A DNA stretch of 64,000 nucleotides from Neobacillus niacini. GTDB taxonomy: Bacteria; Bacillota; Bacilli; Bacillales; Cytobacillaceae. Positions 38,676 through 47,395 of the stretch are shown here, piece by piece (position 1 is the stretch's first letter; every line of letters begins with the position of its first letter). Both the position numbers and the translations under genes were made by a program. Below the pieces are notes generated by a model, which was given only the letters and a program-made list of their open reading frames with translations, was not told the origin of the DNA and searched no databases. The stretch spans positions 186,001-250,000 of the forward strand of contig NZ_JAMBOX010000004.1 of NCBI RefSeq assembly GCF_023715785.1, in the 5' to 3' direction.

Positions 38676-40401
38676 CGGAATAACCTTGTGTTCCAAAGGA
38701 ATCTGTTCCGACCGGTCCTATGCCGTAGGGGTTCATAAACGGCGGCTGGGCCACATTCAGAGGTGCTTTATATGGCGCACTGTAAATGGGCGGGGTTGGC
38801 GGTACAAAGGTTGGCTGCTCCGGTACTGGAGCCTGGGCCGTTGCCCCGCATCCGCAATCCTCTAATGAGCCTGTTCCAACCGGCAGGCTTTGCTGCTGAG
38901 TGCTGCCGGCCTGCATCATTGCTGGCGATGATTCCACTTCATAAGACGGAAACGCTCCCGGTGCTCCTGCCATTTGCGGGTAACCGTAAGGCGTGGCGCC
39001 ATATGGTGTTCGTGTTCCTGTCCCGTAAGGCGATCCCATTTGCGGATTACCCATTGTTCCGTCAGGACCGGATGGCATTGACGGACCATATCCCATCCCC
39101 GTTGGATATCCGCCTTGCATTGGCATTCCGGCCGGATTGGCGCCTAATTCCGCCTGCCCTTGGGGGAATCCAGGTGTTTGCCCATATCCCATTGGCATTT
39201 GATTATATCCCATTGGCGTCTGCCCATATCCCATGGACATTTGATCATAGCCCATCGGCATTTGGCCGTAACCCATTGGCATTTGGCCATAGCCTGCTGG
39301 ATATTGGCCTTGCGGAAATTGGCCGTAACCTGCCGGATATTGACCCGCCGGCATTTGCTCATAACCCATTGGTGCCCCGTACGCTCCAGGCATCTGACCA
39401 GCTGGCATTTGGCCGTAGGCGCCCGGCATCTGCGCGTATCCGGCCGGGTCCATTGTCATCGGCTGCTGATAACCAGGATTAAATGTGGTCCCCATCATGG
39501 CCCCTGGATTTCCTGCACCCATTACTGGCATTTGTGGCATAAATGATGAAGATTCATCACCAAAATGTTGCGGCATGTAACCTCCTACTGGCGGCATAGC
39601 TGCCGAAGCACCGGCTACCATTCCTGGTGTATAACCTGGGGCCATCCCGGGCGCCATCCCCGCTCCCATCGGCATGGCCATTCCTGGCTGATAAGGCATG
39701 GCCGGCATCACCGGGAAACCGCCAAATGGCGGACAAAATCCTGGACCAGGCATAACAGGCGTGACAGGAACACAATATTCCTGTACCGGCATTTCAACTG
39801 GTGTTGGTATTGGTGCAGGAATAGGATTAGCTTGAATTGGGAGCGGGGCCGGAATAGGATTTGCTTTTATCGGAACTTCCTTCATCGGCATTTCTTTTAT
39901 CGGCATTTCTTTTATCGGCATTTCTTTGATTGGAACTTCTTTTATCGGAATTTCCTTCTTTGGAATCTCTTTTGCAGGAAGTATAGGCATTTTTGGCTGT
40001 TCCTTTTTTACCTCCATTTTTTGCATCTTTGTAATGTAATATTTATCGATTTCTATTTCAGGTGCTACTTGCAAAGGCATTTTTGGAGTATAAGGTGCTT
40101 TCGGCACTTCCTTGATGATCGGCTGCTCTTTTATCGGCACTTCTTTTACTGGCATTTCCTTAATGGGTGCCTCTTTTTTCGGCATCTCTTTTATCGGCGC
40201 TTCTTTTTTCACTCCCAGATGGACAGGCCCTTCTTTTTTAATGGATCCTCCTGAAGTAGGAACCTTTATTTTCATACCGGGCATAATCATATCAGGGTTG
40301 CTGAGCTGTGTGTTCATCTTTTTCAGCTCTTCAAAATTCACGCCGTACTTCTGAGCGATCTTCCAAAGAGTATCCCCTTTCTGTACGATATGGATCTTCA
40401 C
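38662..40401 (-). CDS. safA: Spore coat morphogenetic protein SafA, enlarged and repetitive
   Basis: LysM protein that links coat and cortex and, in B. subtilis, recruits inner-coat proteins and binds SpoVID. Residues 1-48 form one LysM domain (HIVQKGDTLWKIAQKYGV). Residues about 55-190 carry many copies of a KEMPIKEVP-type pentapeptide. Residues about 210-530 are rich in Met, Pro, Gly, Gln and Tyr with many MGYGQMP-like units, and the end has DCGCG. At 579 residues it is longer than B. subtilis SafA (387). GTG 40401 follows TAGGAGGG. A sigma-E-like -10 box lies just upstream. Repeats make the exact length likely to vary. Confidence 0.9.
   Translation of the reverse strand: MKIHIVQKGDTLWKIAQKYGVNFEELKKMNTQLSNPDMIMPGMKIKVPTSGGSIKKEGPVHLGVKKEAPIKEMPKKEAPIKEMPVKEVPIKEQPIIKEVPKAPYTPKMPLQVAPEIEIDKYYITKMQKMEVKKEQPKMPILPAKEIPKKEIPIKEVPIKEMPIKEMPIKEMPMKEVPIKANPIPAPLPIQANPIPAPIPTPVEMPVQEYCVPVTPVMPGPGFCPPFGGFPVMPAMPYQPGMAMPMGAGMAPGMAPGYTPGMVAGASAAMPPVGGYMPQHFGDESSSFMPQMPVMGAGNPGAMMGTTFNPGYQQPMTMDPAGYAQMPGAYGQMPAGQMPGAYGAPMGYEQMPAGQYPAGYGQFPQGQYPAGYGQMPMGYGQMPMGYDQMSMGYGQTPMGYNQMPMGYGQTPGFPQGQAELGANPAGMPMQGGYPTGMGYGPSMPSGPDGTMGNPQMGSPYGTGTRTPYGATPYGYPQMAGAPGAFPSYEVESSPAMMQAGSTQQQSLPVGTGSLEDCGCGATAQAPVPEQPTFVPPTPPIYSAPYKAPLNVAQPPFMNPYGIGPVGTDSFGTQGYSDESS
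39155..39440. repeat. In-gene tandem repeats of safA, Gly-Tyr-Gln-Met-Pro region
   Basis: Degenerate 21-bp units such as ATTGGCATTTGGCCATAACC repeat here, encoding seven-residue units of the MGYGQMP type, about a dozen in number with some replaced by AGQYPAGYGQFP. The array stays in frame. Confidence 0.8.
39868..39962. repeat. In-gene tandem repeats of safA, KEMPI region
   Basis: About six copies of a 15-bp unit close to TTTATCGGCATTTCT on the plus strand, which encode the five-residue unit IKEMP. Further copies lie at about 40120-40205, so the array is split by a unique stretch. Confidence 0.8.
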
Positions 40402-40432
40402 TCTGATTTCCCTCCTATGCATAAGTCCATAT

Positions 40433-40440
40433 AGTGTATG
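40433..40440 (-). promoter_or_regulatory. Sigma-E-like -10 box upstream of safA
   Basis: CATACACT on the minus strand fits the mother-cell sigma-E -10 consensus CATACAnT and lies 32 bases before the safA GTG. The -35 region is less clear. safA is sigma-E controlled in B. subtilis. Confidence 0.55.
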
Positions 40441-40608
40441 TGTAAATGGGCAAAGTGCTATCATTCTTCAAAAAAACTTATGCTAATTTTTATCAAATTA
40501 TGTTTGTACCGGCAAAAGACCCTATTGGCTTCGGGTTGGGATGAATTTTAATTTGGTACACAGTATGTTAAAATTGGTAATCATGCTGATTCGTAAGGAG
40601 CGTTTTTG

Positions 40609-41142
40609 ATGGAACAGAAGAAGATTCTTGGGGAAGAGCGGAGACAATATATCTTGCAATTACTGAAATCAAGTACTGCGCCGATAACCGGGAGTGAACT
40701 GGCCGAGCGAACAAATGTCAGCCGGCAGGTTATCGTTGGCGACATAACGCTGCTTAAGGCTAAAAATGAACCCATTATCGCGACCAGTCAAGGGTACATG
40801 TACTTGCTGCAGGCAGCCAATGCCCAGGTGGTTGAACGTACCATTGCCTGCCGCCATACACCTGAGGAGACAGAAAAGGAATTGATTATTTTTGTCGATC
40901 ATGGAGTAACAGTAAAGGATGTGCGGATAGAACATGCGGTTTACGGAGACCTCACCGCTTCGATTATGGTTTCCAACAGGCAGGAAGTAAAGCAGTTTAT
41001 GGAAAAAGTCCGCACTACAAAAGCATCATTTTTATCAGAATTAACAGGCGGGATTCATCTGCACACTGTTTCGGCAGGGAGTAAAGATGCACTGGATAAG
41101 GTGGAGGAAGTACTTAGGGCGGAAGGGTTATTGATGGTTTAA
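40609..41142 (+). CDS. niaR: NAD biosynthesis repressor NiaR (YrxA)
   Basis: Nicotinic-acid-responsive repressor of NAD synthesis and niacin uptake genes. The 177 residues have a winged-helix HTH (PITGSELAERTNVSRQVIVGD near 24-44) and a C-terminal 3H domain whose histidines bind nicotinic acid and metal: H in ACRHTPEE, H in FVDHGV, IEHAVYGD and GIHLHTV. ATG 40609 follows AAGGAGCG. In B. subtilis it lies beside nadB-nadC-nadA; here no nad gene is next to it. Confidence 0.95.
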   Translation: MEQKKILGEERRQYILQLLKSSTAPITGSELAERTNVSRQVIVGDITLLKAKNEPIIATSQGYMYLLQAANAQVVERTIACRHTPEETEKELIIFVDHGVTVKDVRIEHAVYGDLTASIMVSNRQEVKQFMEKVRTTKASFLSELTGGIHLHTVSAGSKDALDKVEEVLRAEGLLMV

Positions 41143-41163
41143 TAAGGTTTGTGGAGAAAGAAA

Positions 41164-41283
41164 GTCCGTAGAATGCGATTCCTGCGGACATTTTTATTGA
41201 TTTTCCATACCATTTTGTCCGCAGAACACATTCCTGCGGACATTTTTGTTAATTTTCCAAACCGTTTTGTCCGCAGAACACTA
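41164..41283 (+). repeat. Tandem 52-53 bp terminator-like repeat between niaR and pheA
   Basis: Three successive units at 52-53 bp spacing. Two are full hairpins: GTCCGTAG/CTGCGGAC (41164-41171 with 41182-41189) and GTCCGCAG/CTGCGGAC (41217-41224 with 41234-41241), each followed by ATTTTTATT or ATTTTTGTT, so both look like plus-strand terminators for niaR. A third left arm (41269-41276) has lost its partner. The 27 bases between units are also conserved, which shows duplication. Confidence 0.85.
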
Positions 41284-41293
41284 AATTTTTAAG

Positions 41294-42148
41294 TTAGTTT
41301 AATTCCAGCATAATCTTAGGGTAGCTTCCGAGCACTTTCACACCGCAGCCCAGTGCTTCCATTTCCGCAATTGCACCTGGAATCAAGACTTCATCCAGTT
41401 TCATTTCAATATCGATGACAAAAAAGTAATTTCCAATTCCTGTTTTCATTGGACGCGATTCAATTTTTGAGAGATTCAATCTCCGCCAAGCGAATGCCGA
41501 CAGTACCTGATGCAACGCCCCTGCTTGGTCGGATGGCAGCGTCACCATCAACGTAGTTTTATAATAATTTGCCCCGCTAAACTCTAGCAGTTGCTCCTGT
41601 TTTTCGGTCAACACGACAAAACGTGTGTGATTATAATCAAAGTCATGAATATTTCTTTTTACAATTGTCAGCCCATACTCCTCGGCCGCCAATTCGTTGG
41701 CAATCGCCGCAATTTTGCTTTCCGGAGTTTCTTGAACCAACTTTGCTGCAGCGGCAGTCGATGATTTACTTTCAGAAGGCACCCCTTTAAATTGTTTATG
41801 TAAAAAACGGTGACACTGGGCAATCGCATGAGAATGGCTATAAATTCTCGTTACCTCCTGCCAGTTTTCGGCGTTGGCGGGATGAACCATAAAATGCTGT
41901 TTAATAGGAAGGGTTATTTCCCCAACAATCGGAATATCCACCTCCTGGGTCAAATAATCAAGCGTTATGTTAACAGAGCCCTCCAAAGCGTTTTCGAGCG
42001 GAACCACGGCAAGGTCAATATCGTTGTTAACAACGGCATCCATGCATTCGGGTATGGTCTGAAAAGGTAGATGTTCTTGCGTATTAAATACCTTTTTAAC
42101 CGCGAGTTCAGTAAATGTTGCCTTTGGACCTAAATATCCTACTTTCAA
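41294..42148 (-). CDS. pheA: Prephenate dehydratase
   Basis: Converts prephenate to phenylpyruvate in phenylalanine synthesis. The 284 residues have the catalytic PDT domain (GYLGPKATFTE at the start, PLENALEGSVNITLDYL near 58, HTRFVVL near 170) and a C-terminal ACT regulatory domain with the ESRP motif (LSKIESRPMKTG near 222) for phenylalanine inhibition. TTG 42148 is the start, with AGAGG close upstream, and matches the family N-terminus. Confidence 0.95.
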   Translation of the reverse strand: MKVGYLGPKATFTELAVKKVFNTQEHLPFQTIPECMDAVVNNDIDLAVVPLENALEGSVNITLDYLTQEVDIPIVGEITLPIKQHFMVHPANAENWQEVTRIYSHSHAIAQCHRFLHKQFKGVPSESKSSTAAAAKLVQETPESKIAAIANELAAEEYGLTIVKRNIHDFDYNHTRFVVLTEKQEQLLEFSGANYYKTTLMVTLPSDQAGALHQVLSAFAWRRLNLSKIESRPMKTGIGNYFFVIDIEMKLDEVLIPGAIAEMEALGCGVKVLGSYPKIMLELN

Positions 42149-42247
42149 TTTTCCTCTACTCCCTTTTCTGATGTACAAAACCTTATTAGAAATTTCCGAA
42201 AAATTTTATTAAAAAGAAAGCCGGGACAGGCTTGTGATCATAAATCA

Positions 42248-42697
42248 CTACGCTCCTGTTCCCAGCACTTCGACCTTCTCAACAAACTCAAGCTTCCTCA
42301 GATTAGAAAGCAGGTCATTGATATCATTCTTCAGTCCGGCAGTGTTCAAAGACAAGGTCACGTTCGCCCGGCCTTGAAGCGGGATGGTCTGGTGAATCGT
42401 CAAAACATTGCAGCCGGATGCCGCAACAACAGCCAATAATTTTGACAATGTCCCGGAACGGTCCTCGAGATGGAAAAACAACGAGATAATTCGCTCTTTT
42501 GAAACCGTGGAAAAGGCAAAAACGGTATCTCTATATTTATAAAAGGCACTTCGGCTTAAATCGACTTTTGAAACTGCATCCCCAATCGATTCGGCCTTGC
42601 CTCTTTCAAGGAGGTCCTTTGCTTCAATCGTTTTCTTCATGGCCTCTGACAACACATCTTCGCGGACTAAATAAAATTTTTTCTCAAAATTATCCAT
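42248..42697 (-). CDS. pheB: ACT domain protein PheB
   Basis: A 149-residue protein (UPF0735 group) with an N-terminal helical region ([16 protein letters not shown] near 50, HTH-like) and a C-terminal ACT domain ([20 protein letters not shown] near 75). It lies between obg and pheA as in B. subtilis, and probably helps regulate amino-acid metabolism; its exact role is unknown. ATG 42697 follows GGGAGAGG at 6 bases. Confidence 0.92.
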   Translation of the reverse strand: MDNFEKKFYLVREDVLSEAMKKTIEAKDLLERGKAESIGDAVSKVDLSRSAFYKYRDTVFAFSTVSKERIISLFFHLEDRSGTLSKLLAVVAASGCNVLTIHQTIPLQGRANVTLSLNTAGLKNDINDLLSNLRKLEFVEKVEVLGTGA

Positions 42698-42727
42698 GCC
42701 CAACCTCTCCCTCTATGGGACCCCTCA

Positions 42728-44017
42728 TTATTCAATAAACTCGAATTCAAACTCCAATAACTTCACAATATCCCCGTCTTTTGCGCCACGTGCCCGAAGT
42801 GCATCGTCGACTCCAAGGCCGCGCAATTGACGTGAGAAACGGCGGACGGATTCATCTCTTGAAAAATCAGTCATCTTAAACAGTCTTTCAATCTTTTCAC
42901 CAGAAACAACAAACGAACCGTCCGGATCTCTTGTAATCGTAAAGGCATCCGGATCCGCCTCGTGTTTATAAAGAACCCGGTTAACCCCCAATTCTTCCTC
43001 TTCGTGCTGCAGCGGGAATTCAGGCGTTTCTTCCAGCATGTCAGCCACCGCAAATAACAGCTCGCGCAAGCCTTGACGGGTAATCGCGGAAATAGGGAAA
43101 ATCAGATATTCCTCTTTCAGCTGCTCTTTAAACTTTTTCAAGTTTTCCTCGGCATCTGGCATGTCCATTTTGTTGGCAACAATGATTTGCGGCCGCTCGG
43201 TCAAGCGCAAATTATATTCCTTTAATTCGCGGTTGATGGTCAAATAATCCTCATACGGATCCCTGCCCTCCATGGCTGCCATATCAATCACATGAACAAT
43301 AACCCTTGTGCGTTCAATATGCCGTAAAAATTGATGCCCCAGCCCGACACCGGCATGGGCCCCTTCAATCAACCCTGGGAGGTCAGCCATGACAAAGCTT
43401 CGGCCATCCTCAGTCTCAACCATTCCAAGATTCGGTACGATGGTGGTAAAATGATATTCGGCAATTTTCGGTCTCGCAGATGAAACAACCGACAACAACG
43501 TCGACTTTCCTACACTCGGAAACCCAACCAGTCCCACATCGGCCAACAGCTTCAATTCCAAAACAACGTCACGCTCTTGACCAGGTTCGCCGTTTTCAGC
43601 GATTTCGGGGGCAGGATTGGCAGGTGTTGCGAATCGAGTATTCCCCCGGCCGCCGCGACCTCCTTTAGCAATAACCGCCCTTTGGCCATGCTCAACCAGG
43701 TCCGCAATGACCTCATTTGTTTCTGCATCCATGACTACCGTTCCCGGGGGCACCTTGACAATCATATCCTTCGAGCCACGTCCATGCTGCCCCTTGGACA
43801 TGCCATGCTCGCCGCGCGGTGCCTTAAAATGGCGCTGGTAGCGGAAATCCATTAGAGTCCGCAAACCTTCCTCGACGACAAAAACTACATCCGCGCCCTT
43901 GCCGCCATCGCCGCCGGCAGGACCGCCCTTTGGCACATATTTTTCACGGCGGAACGCGACCATGCCATTGCCGCCATCGCCGCCTTTAACATAAATTTTT
44001 ACTTGATCGACAAACAT
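42728..44017 (-). CDS. obg: Ribosome-associated GTPase Obg
   Basis: Essential GTPase for 50S maturation, also tied to the stress and sporulation response in Bacillus. The 429 residues contain the glycine-rich Obg fold ([20 protein letters not shown] near 10-30), the G domain ([11 protein letters not shown] near 165, [16 protein letters not shown] near 212, NKMD near 283) and a C-terminal OCT domain. ATG 44017 follows TGGAGG. It lies downstream of spo0B, the same pair as B. subtilis. Confidence 0.98.
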   Translation of the reverse strand: MFVDQVKIYVKGGDGGNGMVAFRREKYVPKGGPAGGDGGKGADVVFVVEEGLRTLMDFRYQRHFKAPRGEHGMSKGQHGRGSKDMIVKVPPGTVVMDAETNEVIADLVEHGQRAVIAKGGRGGRGNTRFATPANPAPEIAENGEPGQERDVVLELKLLADVGLVGFPSVGKSTLLSVVSSARPKIAEYHFTTIVPNLGMVETEDGRSFVMADLPGLIEGAHAGVGLGHQFLRHIERTRVIVHVIDMAAMEGRDPYEDYLTINRELKEYNLRLTERPQIIVANKMDMPDAEENLKKFKEQLKEEYLIFPISAITRQGLRELLFAVADMLEETPEFPLQHEEEELGVNRVLYKHEADPDAFTITRDPDGSFVVSGEKIERLFKMTDFSRDESVRRFSRQLRGLGVDDALRARGAKDGDIVKLLEFEFEFIE

Positions 44018-44064
44018 CTTTATCCTCCAGTCGGATACCTTAAATTACTGATTGATTACCATGC

Positions 44065-44595
44065 CTACATCACCGGCATAAACACTTCCAAAGCAAGTTC
44101 GCTATCGGATAATTCCTTTACTTCTGCATTAATTACCGATGACGCCATGAATGTTTCCATCAGTTGATTATTACTTATTATCCCGCGAAAATCAAAAAAG
44201 AAACGAATTCCATTTGACTGCGGCTCAATTGTTATTGATAAATCGTTCTCCTGAAATGCTTCAATGGCTTGATCCAGACAGTTAAAAAAGGACTTTGTCC
44301 AATCTGCCAGGCTGCCATCATCTATCTTTATGTACTCCGAATCCTGAAAAACTTCATATTCAAGCCGAAACGAGTGGTTTTCCCAGTTTGTTTTTAAAAG
44401 CAGTGCCGCAAACTTCGGCAGCGACAAATTGGACAGTTTTGTCTCATGCTGGGTCTCGATGACAATTTCATCAATTACCTTTTTCGCCCTGTCAATCCGC
44501 CCCAAATCCAAGTTTGCCTTGATTAGCTGCAGTTTGTTTAGCCAGTCATGGCGTGAATGCCGAAGCACCTCAATAATGTCCCATTCTTTTTCCAT
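44065..44595 (-). CDS. spo0B: Sporulation initiation phosphotransferase Spo0B
   Basis: Passes phosphate from Spo0F to Spo0A in the phosphorelay that starts sporulation. The 176 residues have the helical hairpin dimer with the phospho-accepting His16 in RHSRHDWLNKLQLIKANL, and a degenerate kinase-like C-terminal domain. ATG 44595 follows GGGAGAG; a longer frame upstream is possible but lacks support. It is followed by obg. Confidence 0.9.
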   Translation of the reverse strand: MEKEWDIIEVLRHSRHDWLNKLQLIKANLDLGRIDRAKKVIDEIVIETQHETKLSNLSLPKFAALLLKTNWENHSFRLEYEVFQDSEYIKIDDGSLADWTKSFFNCLDQAIEAFQENDLSITIEPQSNGIRFFFDFRGIISNNQLMETFMASSVINAEVKELSDSELALEVFMPVM

Positions 44596-44757
44596 ACCGT
44601 ACTCTCCCAATTCATTGTCGGAAACTGTTTGCTGATAGTATATCAAAAAAACAACCGGTAGTAAGCATTTTTATGTATTGCAAAGGGGAAAATGAAGTAA
44701 ATTTAACCAGCGAGAGAGGGAGCAGAGCGGAAAAATTTTCCTAAATTAACCAAAAAG

Positions 44758-44785
44758 AAAACCCTAACCATTTGGTTAGAGTTTT
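44758..44785 (-). terminator. Terminator after rpmA
   Basis: AAAACCCTAACC (44758-44769) pairs with GGTTAGAGTTTT (44774-44785) with one mismatch around an ATTT loop; CTTTTTGG follows on the minus strand. It ends the rplU-prp-rpmA transcript. Confidence 0.85.
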
Positions 44786-44793
44786 CTAAGCCA

Positions 44794-45087
<294 letters not shown>

Positions 45088-45435
45088 CTAGTCCACCTCC
45101 CGCTTTTTGAAGGTTATTTTTATGTGCTCGCCATACTCTTCTTCAATCGCCCGTAATGAGACAACCATACCTTCCAGAAGAAGTTGAACTTTCTCATTAA
45201 TGCCTTCAGGGAGCTGCCCCGGAAGAACACAGCGGAGAAAGCCCTCTTCAGGGTCAATGGCAATGTCAGGAGTAACTCCGGTTAACTCGTGTACGGCATT
45301 TATTGCCCCAACTGAAACCGCCGATACACCCGCACATACAATATCCGTTCCCTTTTCAGAGAAAAAAGCATGACCGCTGATTATAAATGATTGAATGGAA
45401 TTGGCTTCCGTACGATTAATCGTAATGTTAATCAT
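45088..45435 (-). CDS. prp: Ribosomal-processing cysteine protease Prp (YsxB)
   Basis: A 115-residue cysteine protease that trims the N-terminus of L27. The catalytic pair is visible: His22 in SGHAFF and Cys34 in DIVCAGVSA. It lies between rplU and its substrate gene rpmA, the standard Firmicute order. ATG 45435 has only a distant AAGGTG. Confidence 0.95.
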   Translation of the reverse strand: MINITINRTEANSIQSFIISGHAFFSEKGTDIVCAGVSAVSVGAINAVHELTGVTPDIAIDPEEGFLRCVLPGQLPEGINEKVQLLLEGMVVSLRAIEEEYGEHIKITFKKREVD

Positions 45436-45451
45436 CTATAGGTTCAACACC

Positions 45452-45760
45452 TTACGCGTTGATTTTTTCGATGACAACTTTAGTGTAAGGTTGACGATGA
45501 CCTTGCTTCTTGCGATTGTTTTTCTTCGCTTTGTACTTGAACACGATGATTTTCTTTTGACGGCCTTGTTTTTCAACTTTTGCTGTAACAGTCGCGCCTT
45601 CAACAACAGGGCTTCCTACCTTTACAGTTTCACCGCCAACGAAAAGAACTTTGTCAAAAGTAACTGTTTCGCCTGCTTCTGCATCTAATTTCTCGATGTA
45701 GATCGCTTGGCCTTCTTCGACTTTAAGCTGCTTACCGCCAGTTTCGATAATTGCGTACAT
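45452..45760 (-). CDS. rplU: Ribosomal protein bL21
   Basis: 50S subunit protein that binds 23S rRNA. The 102 residues start [18 protein letters not shown] and end with the HRQPYTKV-type C-terminus. ATG 45760 follows AAGGAGGTG; the ATG nine bases upstream in the frame lies too close to it. First gene of the rplU-prp-rpmA operon, behind an L21 leader RNA. Confidence 0.98.
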   Translation of the reverse strand: MYAIIETGGKQLKVEEGQAIYIEKLDAEAGETVTFDKVLFVGGETVKVGSPVVEGATVTAKVEKQGRQKKIIVFKYKAKKNNRKKQGHRQPYTKVVIEKINA

Positions 45761-45774
45761 GAACTGCACCTCCT

Positions 45775-45871
45775 TATAAACTCAGACTCGCCATCCACAG
45801 GCGTTTATGCCAGGCATAAATCTTACTACCTGTTCTGTGCGGTTGTAGCACGGGTGCGCTACAAACATAAC
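45775..45871 (-). ncRNA. L21 leader RNA (autoregulatory leader of rplU)
   Basis: The gap ahead of rplU holds paired elements: TTGTAGC/GCTACAA (45843-45849 with 45858-45864) and the palindrome TTTATGCC/GGCATAAA (45804-45820). An L21 leader in this position is known in Bacilli and is thought to bind L21 to control the operon. The call rests on location and hairpins, not on alignment. Confidence 0.7.
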
Positions 45872-45877
45872 ATTAAA

Positions 45878-45907
45878 ATCCTAACATAATTCAATCCCCA
45901 GTGTCAA
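45878..45907 (-). promoter_or_regulatory. Promoter of rplU-prp-rpmA
   Basis: -35 TTGACA (45902-45907) and -10 TAGGAT (45878-45883) at 18-base spacing. The -35 box lies in the last codons of the upstream RNase gene. Confidence 0.6.
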
Positions 45908-47351
45908 CAGATTTTTCGGCAATCTCTGACACTACGCCGAATTGCTTTAATAGATAATAAGGCTTGTCTCCATGCCGGATTGAAAAAAATAATTTCAAAT
46001 GCAAGAGGCTTTCCACTGCATCCTTATGTTCATTATTTGGTCCAAGCAGCGCCTCGACAACCGCTTTTGTTGTCTCAATCAGGACGGCGTCGTGTTCCGA
46101 AAACCGATGCTCAAGCAGTTCCCGTTCCAACCTGAAGGCAATTGTCTCCGCACTTAGTATTCTCCCCGTTCCCTCGCAAACGGGACACTTCGCCTGCAAT
46201 GCCTCAGAGAGAGTCACCTTCGTTTTCTTCCTCGTTAACTGAAGGATGCCAAGCGGAGTAAAGCCAATCACCTTTGTCTGCCTTTCATCCTTTAAAATCT
46301 CAGTCTCCCAGGTATCTAGAATGGCCTGCTTATCCTGTTCCCGGCTCATATTAATAAAATCAATCAGCACAATGCCGCCAATATCGCGCAGCCTCAGCTG
46401 CCTGAGGATCTCCCTTACCGCCCGCTGATTTGTTTTAAAAACGGTATCCTGGTAATCAAGCTTTCCGGAAAATTTCCCGGTGTTGACATCAATGATGGTC
46501 AGCGCCTCGGTTTCATCAAAAATAAGATAGGCACCTTGATCGAGCCAGACAATCCGCTTTAGCGCCTTATCGATTTCATGCTCAACCTTATAGGCCGAAA
46601 AAATATTTTCCTTTCCATTATAGTAATTCGCCGGAATCTTTTTGCCTTCCAGCAGTTTCTTTAACGCGAGGTCATCGACAATGACTTCTCCGGAAGCCAT
46701 CCGTGCCGCTTGGCCGATTATCATTTCGGTAAAGCTGTCATTTTGAAAAATCAGCCCCGGCTTTTTTAATTGAGAGGACCGGTGCAGCAGTTCTTGATAC
46801 TGTCCGCGCAGATGCGTGATTTCTTCGTGGATTTCCGTTTCTCCTGACTTCAAGGCTGATGTACGAAAAATTAGCCCCTCTTCCGCTGTTTTACATGTGC
46901 TGCCAATCCGGCGAAGCGAAGCCTTGAGCTTATCATCGGCAATTTTTTTCGAGACGGCCACATAGCGCCCGTTCGGCATGTAAATCAGGTTATCCCCCTG
47001 GATTTCAATAATTCCCGTCACCTTTGCCCCTTTTGTACCGGCTGCATCCTTTTCGACCTGGACGAGCAGCTTTTCGCCTTGATGGACAAAGGAGGATACA
47101 TTTCGCTGTTTATCATCAGCCAGAACATAGGCAGGCAGCTGGTCGCGGTGAAGATAAGCCTGCTTTTCCTGACTGATATCCACAAACGCTGCATTCATTC
47201 CGGGCAGCACCTTGGTGACAGTCCCATAATAAATATTACCGACCAGAGAACGATGCTCTGGCCGGTCAATGACGATTTTTTCAACCTTTTGATTTCGCAA
47301 ATAGGCAAATCTTTTTTCCCTTGAAGCATAATTAACAATTAATCTTTCCAA
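45891..47351 (-). CDS. rng: Ribonuclease E/G family protein
   Basis: Endoribonuclease of the RNase E/G family, which cuts A/U-rich single-stranded RNA with 5'-monophosphate preference. The 486 residues show an S1 region (GNIYYGTVTKVLPGMNAAFV near 38), catalytic DNase I-like domain (IFDETEALTIIDVNTGKFSG near 280, GGIVLIDFINM near 328 with its metal-binding Asp) and the zinc-link CPVCEGTG near 395. TTG 47351 is the probable start: GTGAGG is 8 bases upstream, whereas ATG 47393 has none. B. subtilis lacks this enzyme; some other Bacillus species have it at this place. Confidence 0.92.
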   Translation of the reverse strand: MERLIVNYASREKRFAYLRNQKVEKIVIDRPEHRSLVGNIYYGTVTKVLPGMNAAFVDISQEKQAYLHRDQLPAYVLADDKQRNVSSFVHQGEKLLVQVEKDAAGTKGAKVTGIIEIQGDNLIYMPNGRYVAVSKKIADDKLKASLRRIGSTCKTAEEGLIFRTSALKSGETEIHEEITHLRGQYQELLHRSSQLKKPGLIFQNDSFTEMIIGQAARMASGEVIVDDLALKKLLEGKKIPANYYNGKENIFSAYKVEHEIDKALKRIVWLDQGAYLIFDETEALTIIDVNTGKFSGKLDYQDTVFKTNQRAVREILRQLRLRDIGGIVLIDFINMSREQDKQAILDTWETEILKDERQTKVIGFTPLGILQLTRKKTKVTLSEALQAKCPVCEGTGRILSAETIAFRLERELLEHRFSEHDAVLIETTKAVVEALLGPNNEHKDAVESLLHLKLFFSIRHGDKPYYLLKQFGVVSEIAEKSVDTGD

Positions 47352-47395
47352 TCGGCCGGCCTCACTTTTTAAATTGTTGGTTCTATTATACATTT

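Noticed and set aside
38763-39482. Long open frame antisense to safA (about 239 codons), and another at 39565-40254
   Set aside because: Both mirror the repetitive, low-complexity safA sequence. Repeats without stops keep opposite frames open. No ribosome binding site, no family, and safA's LysM domain and start are clear.
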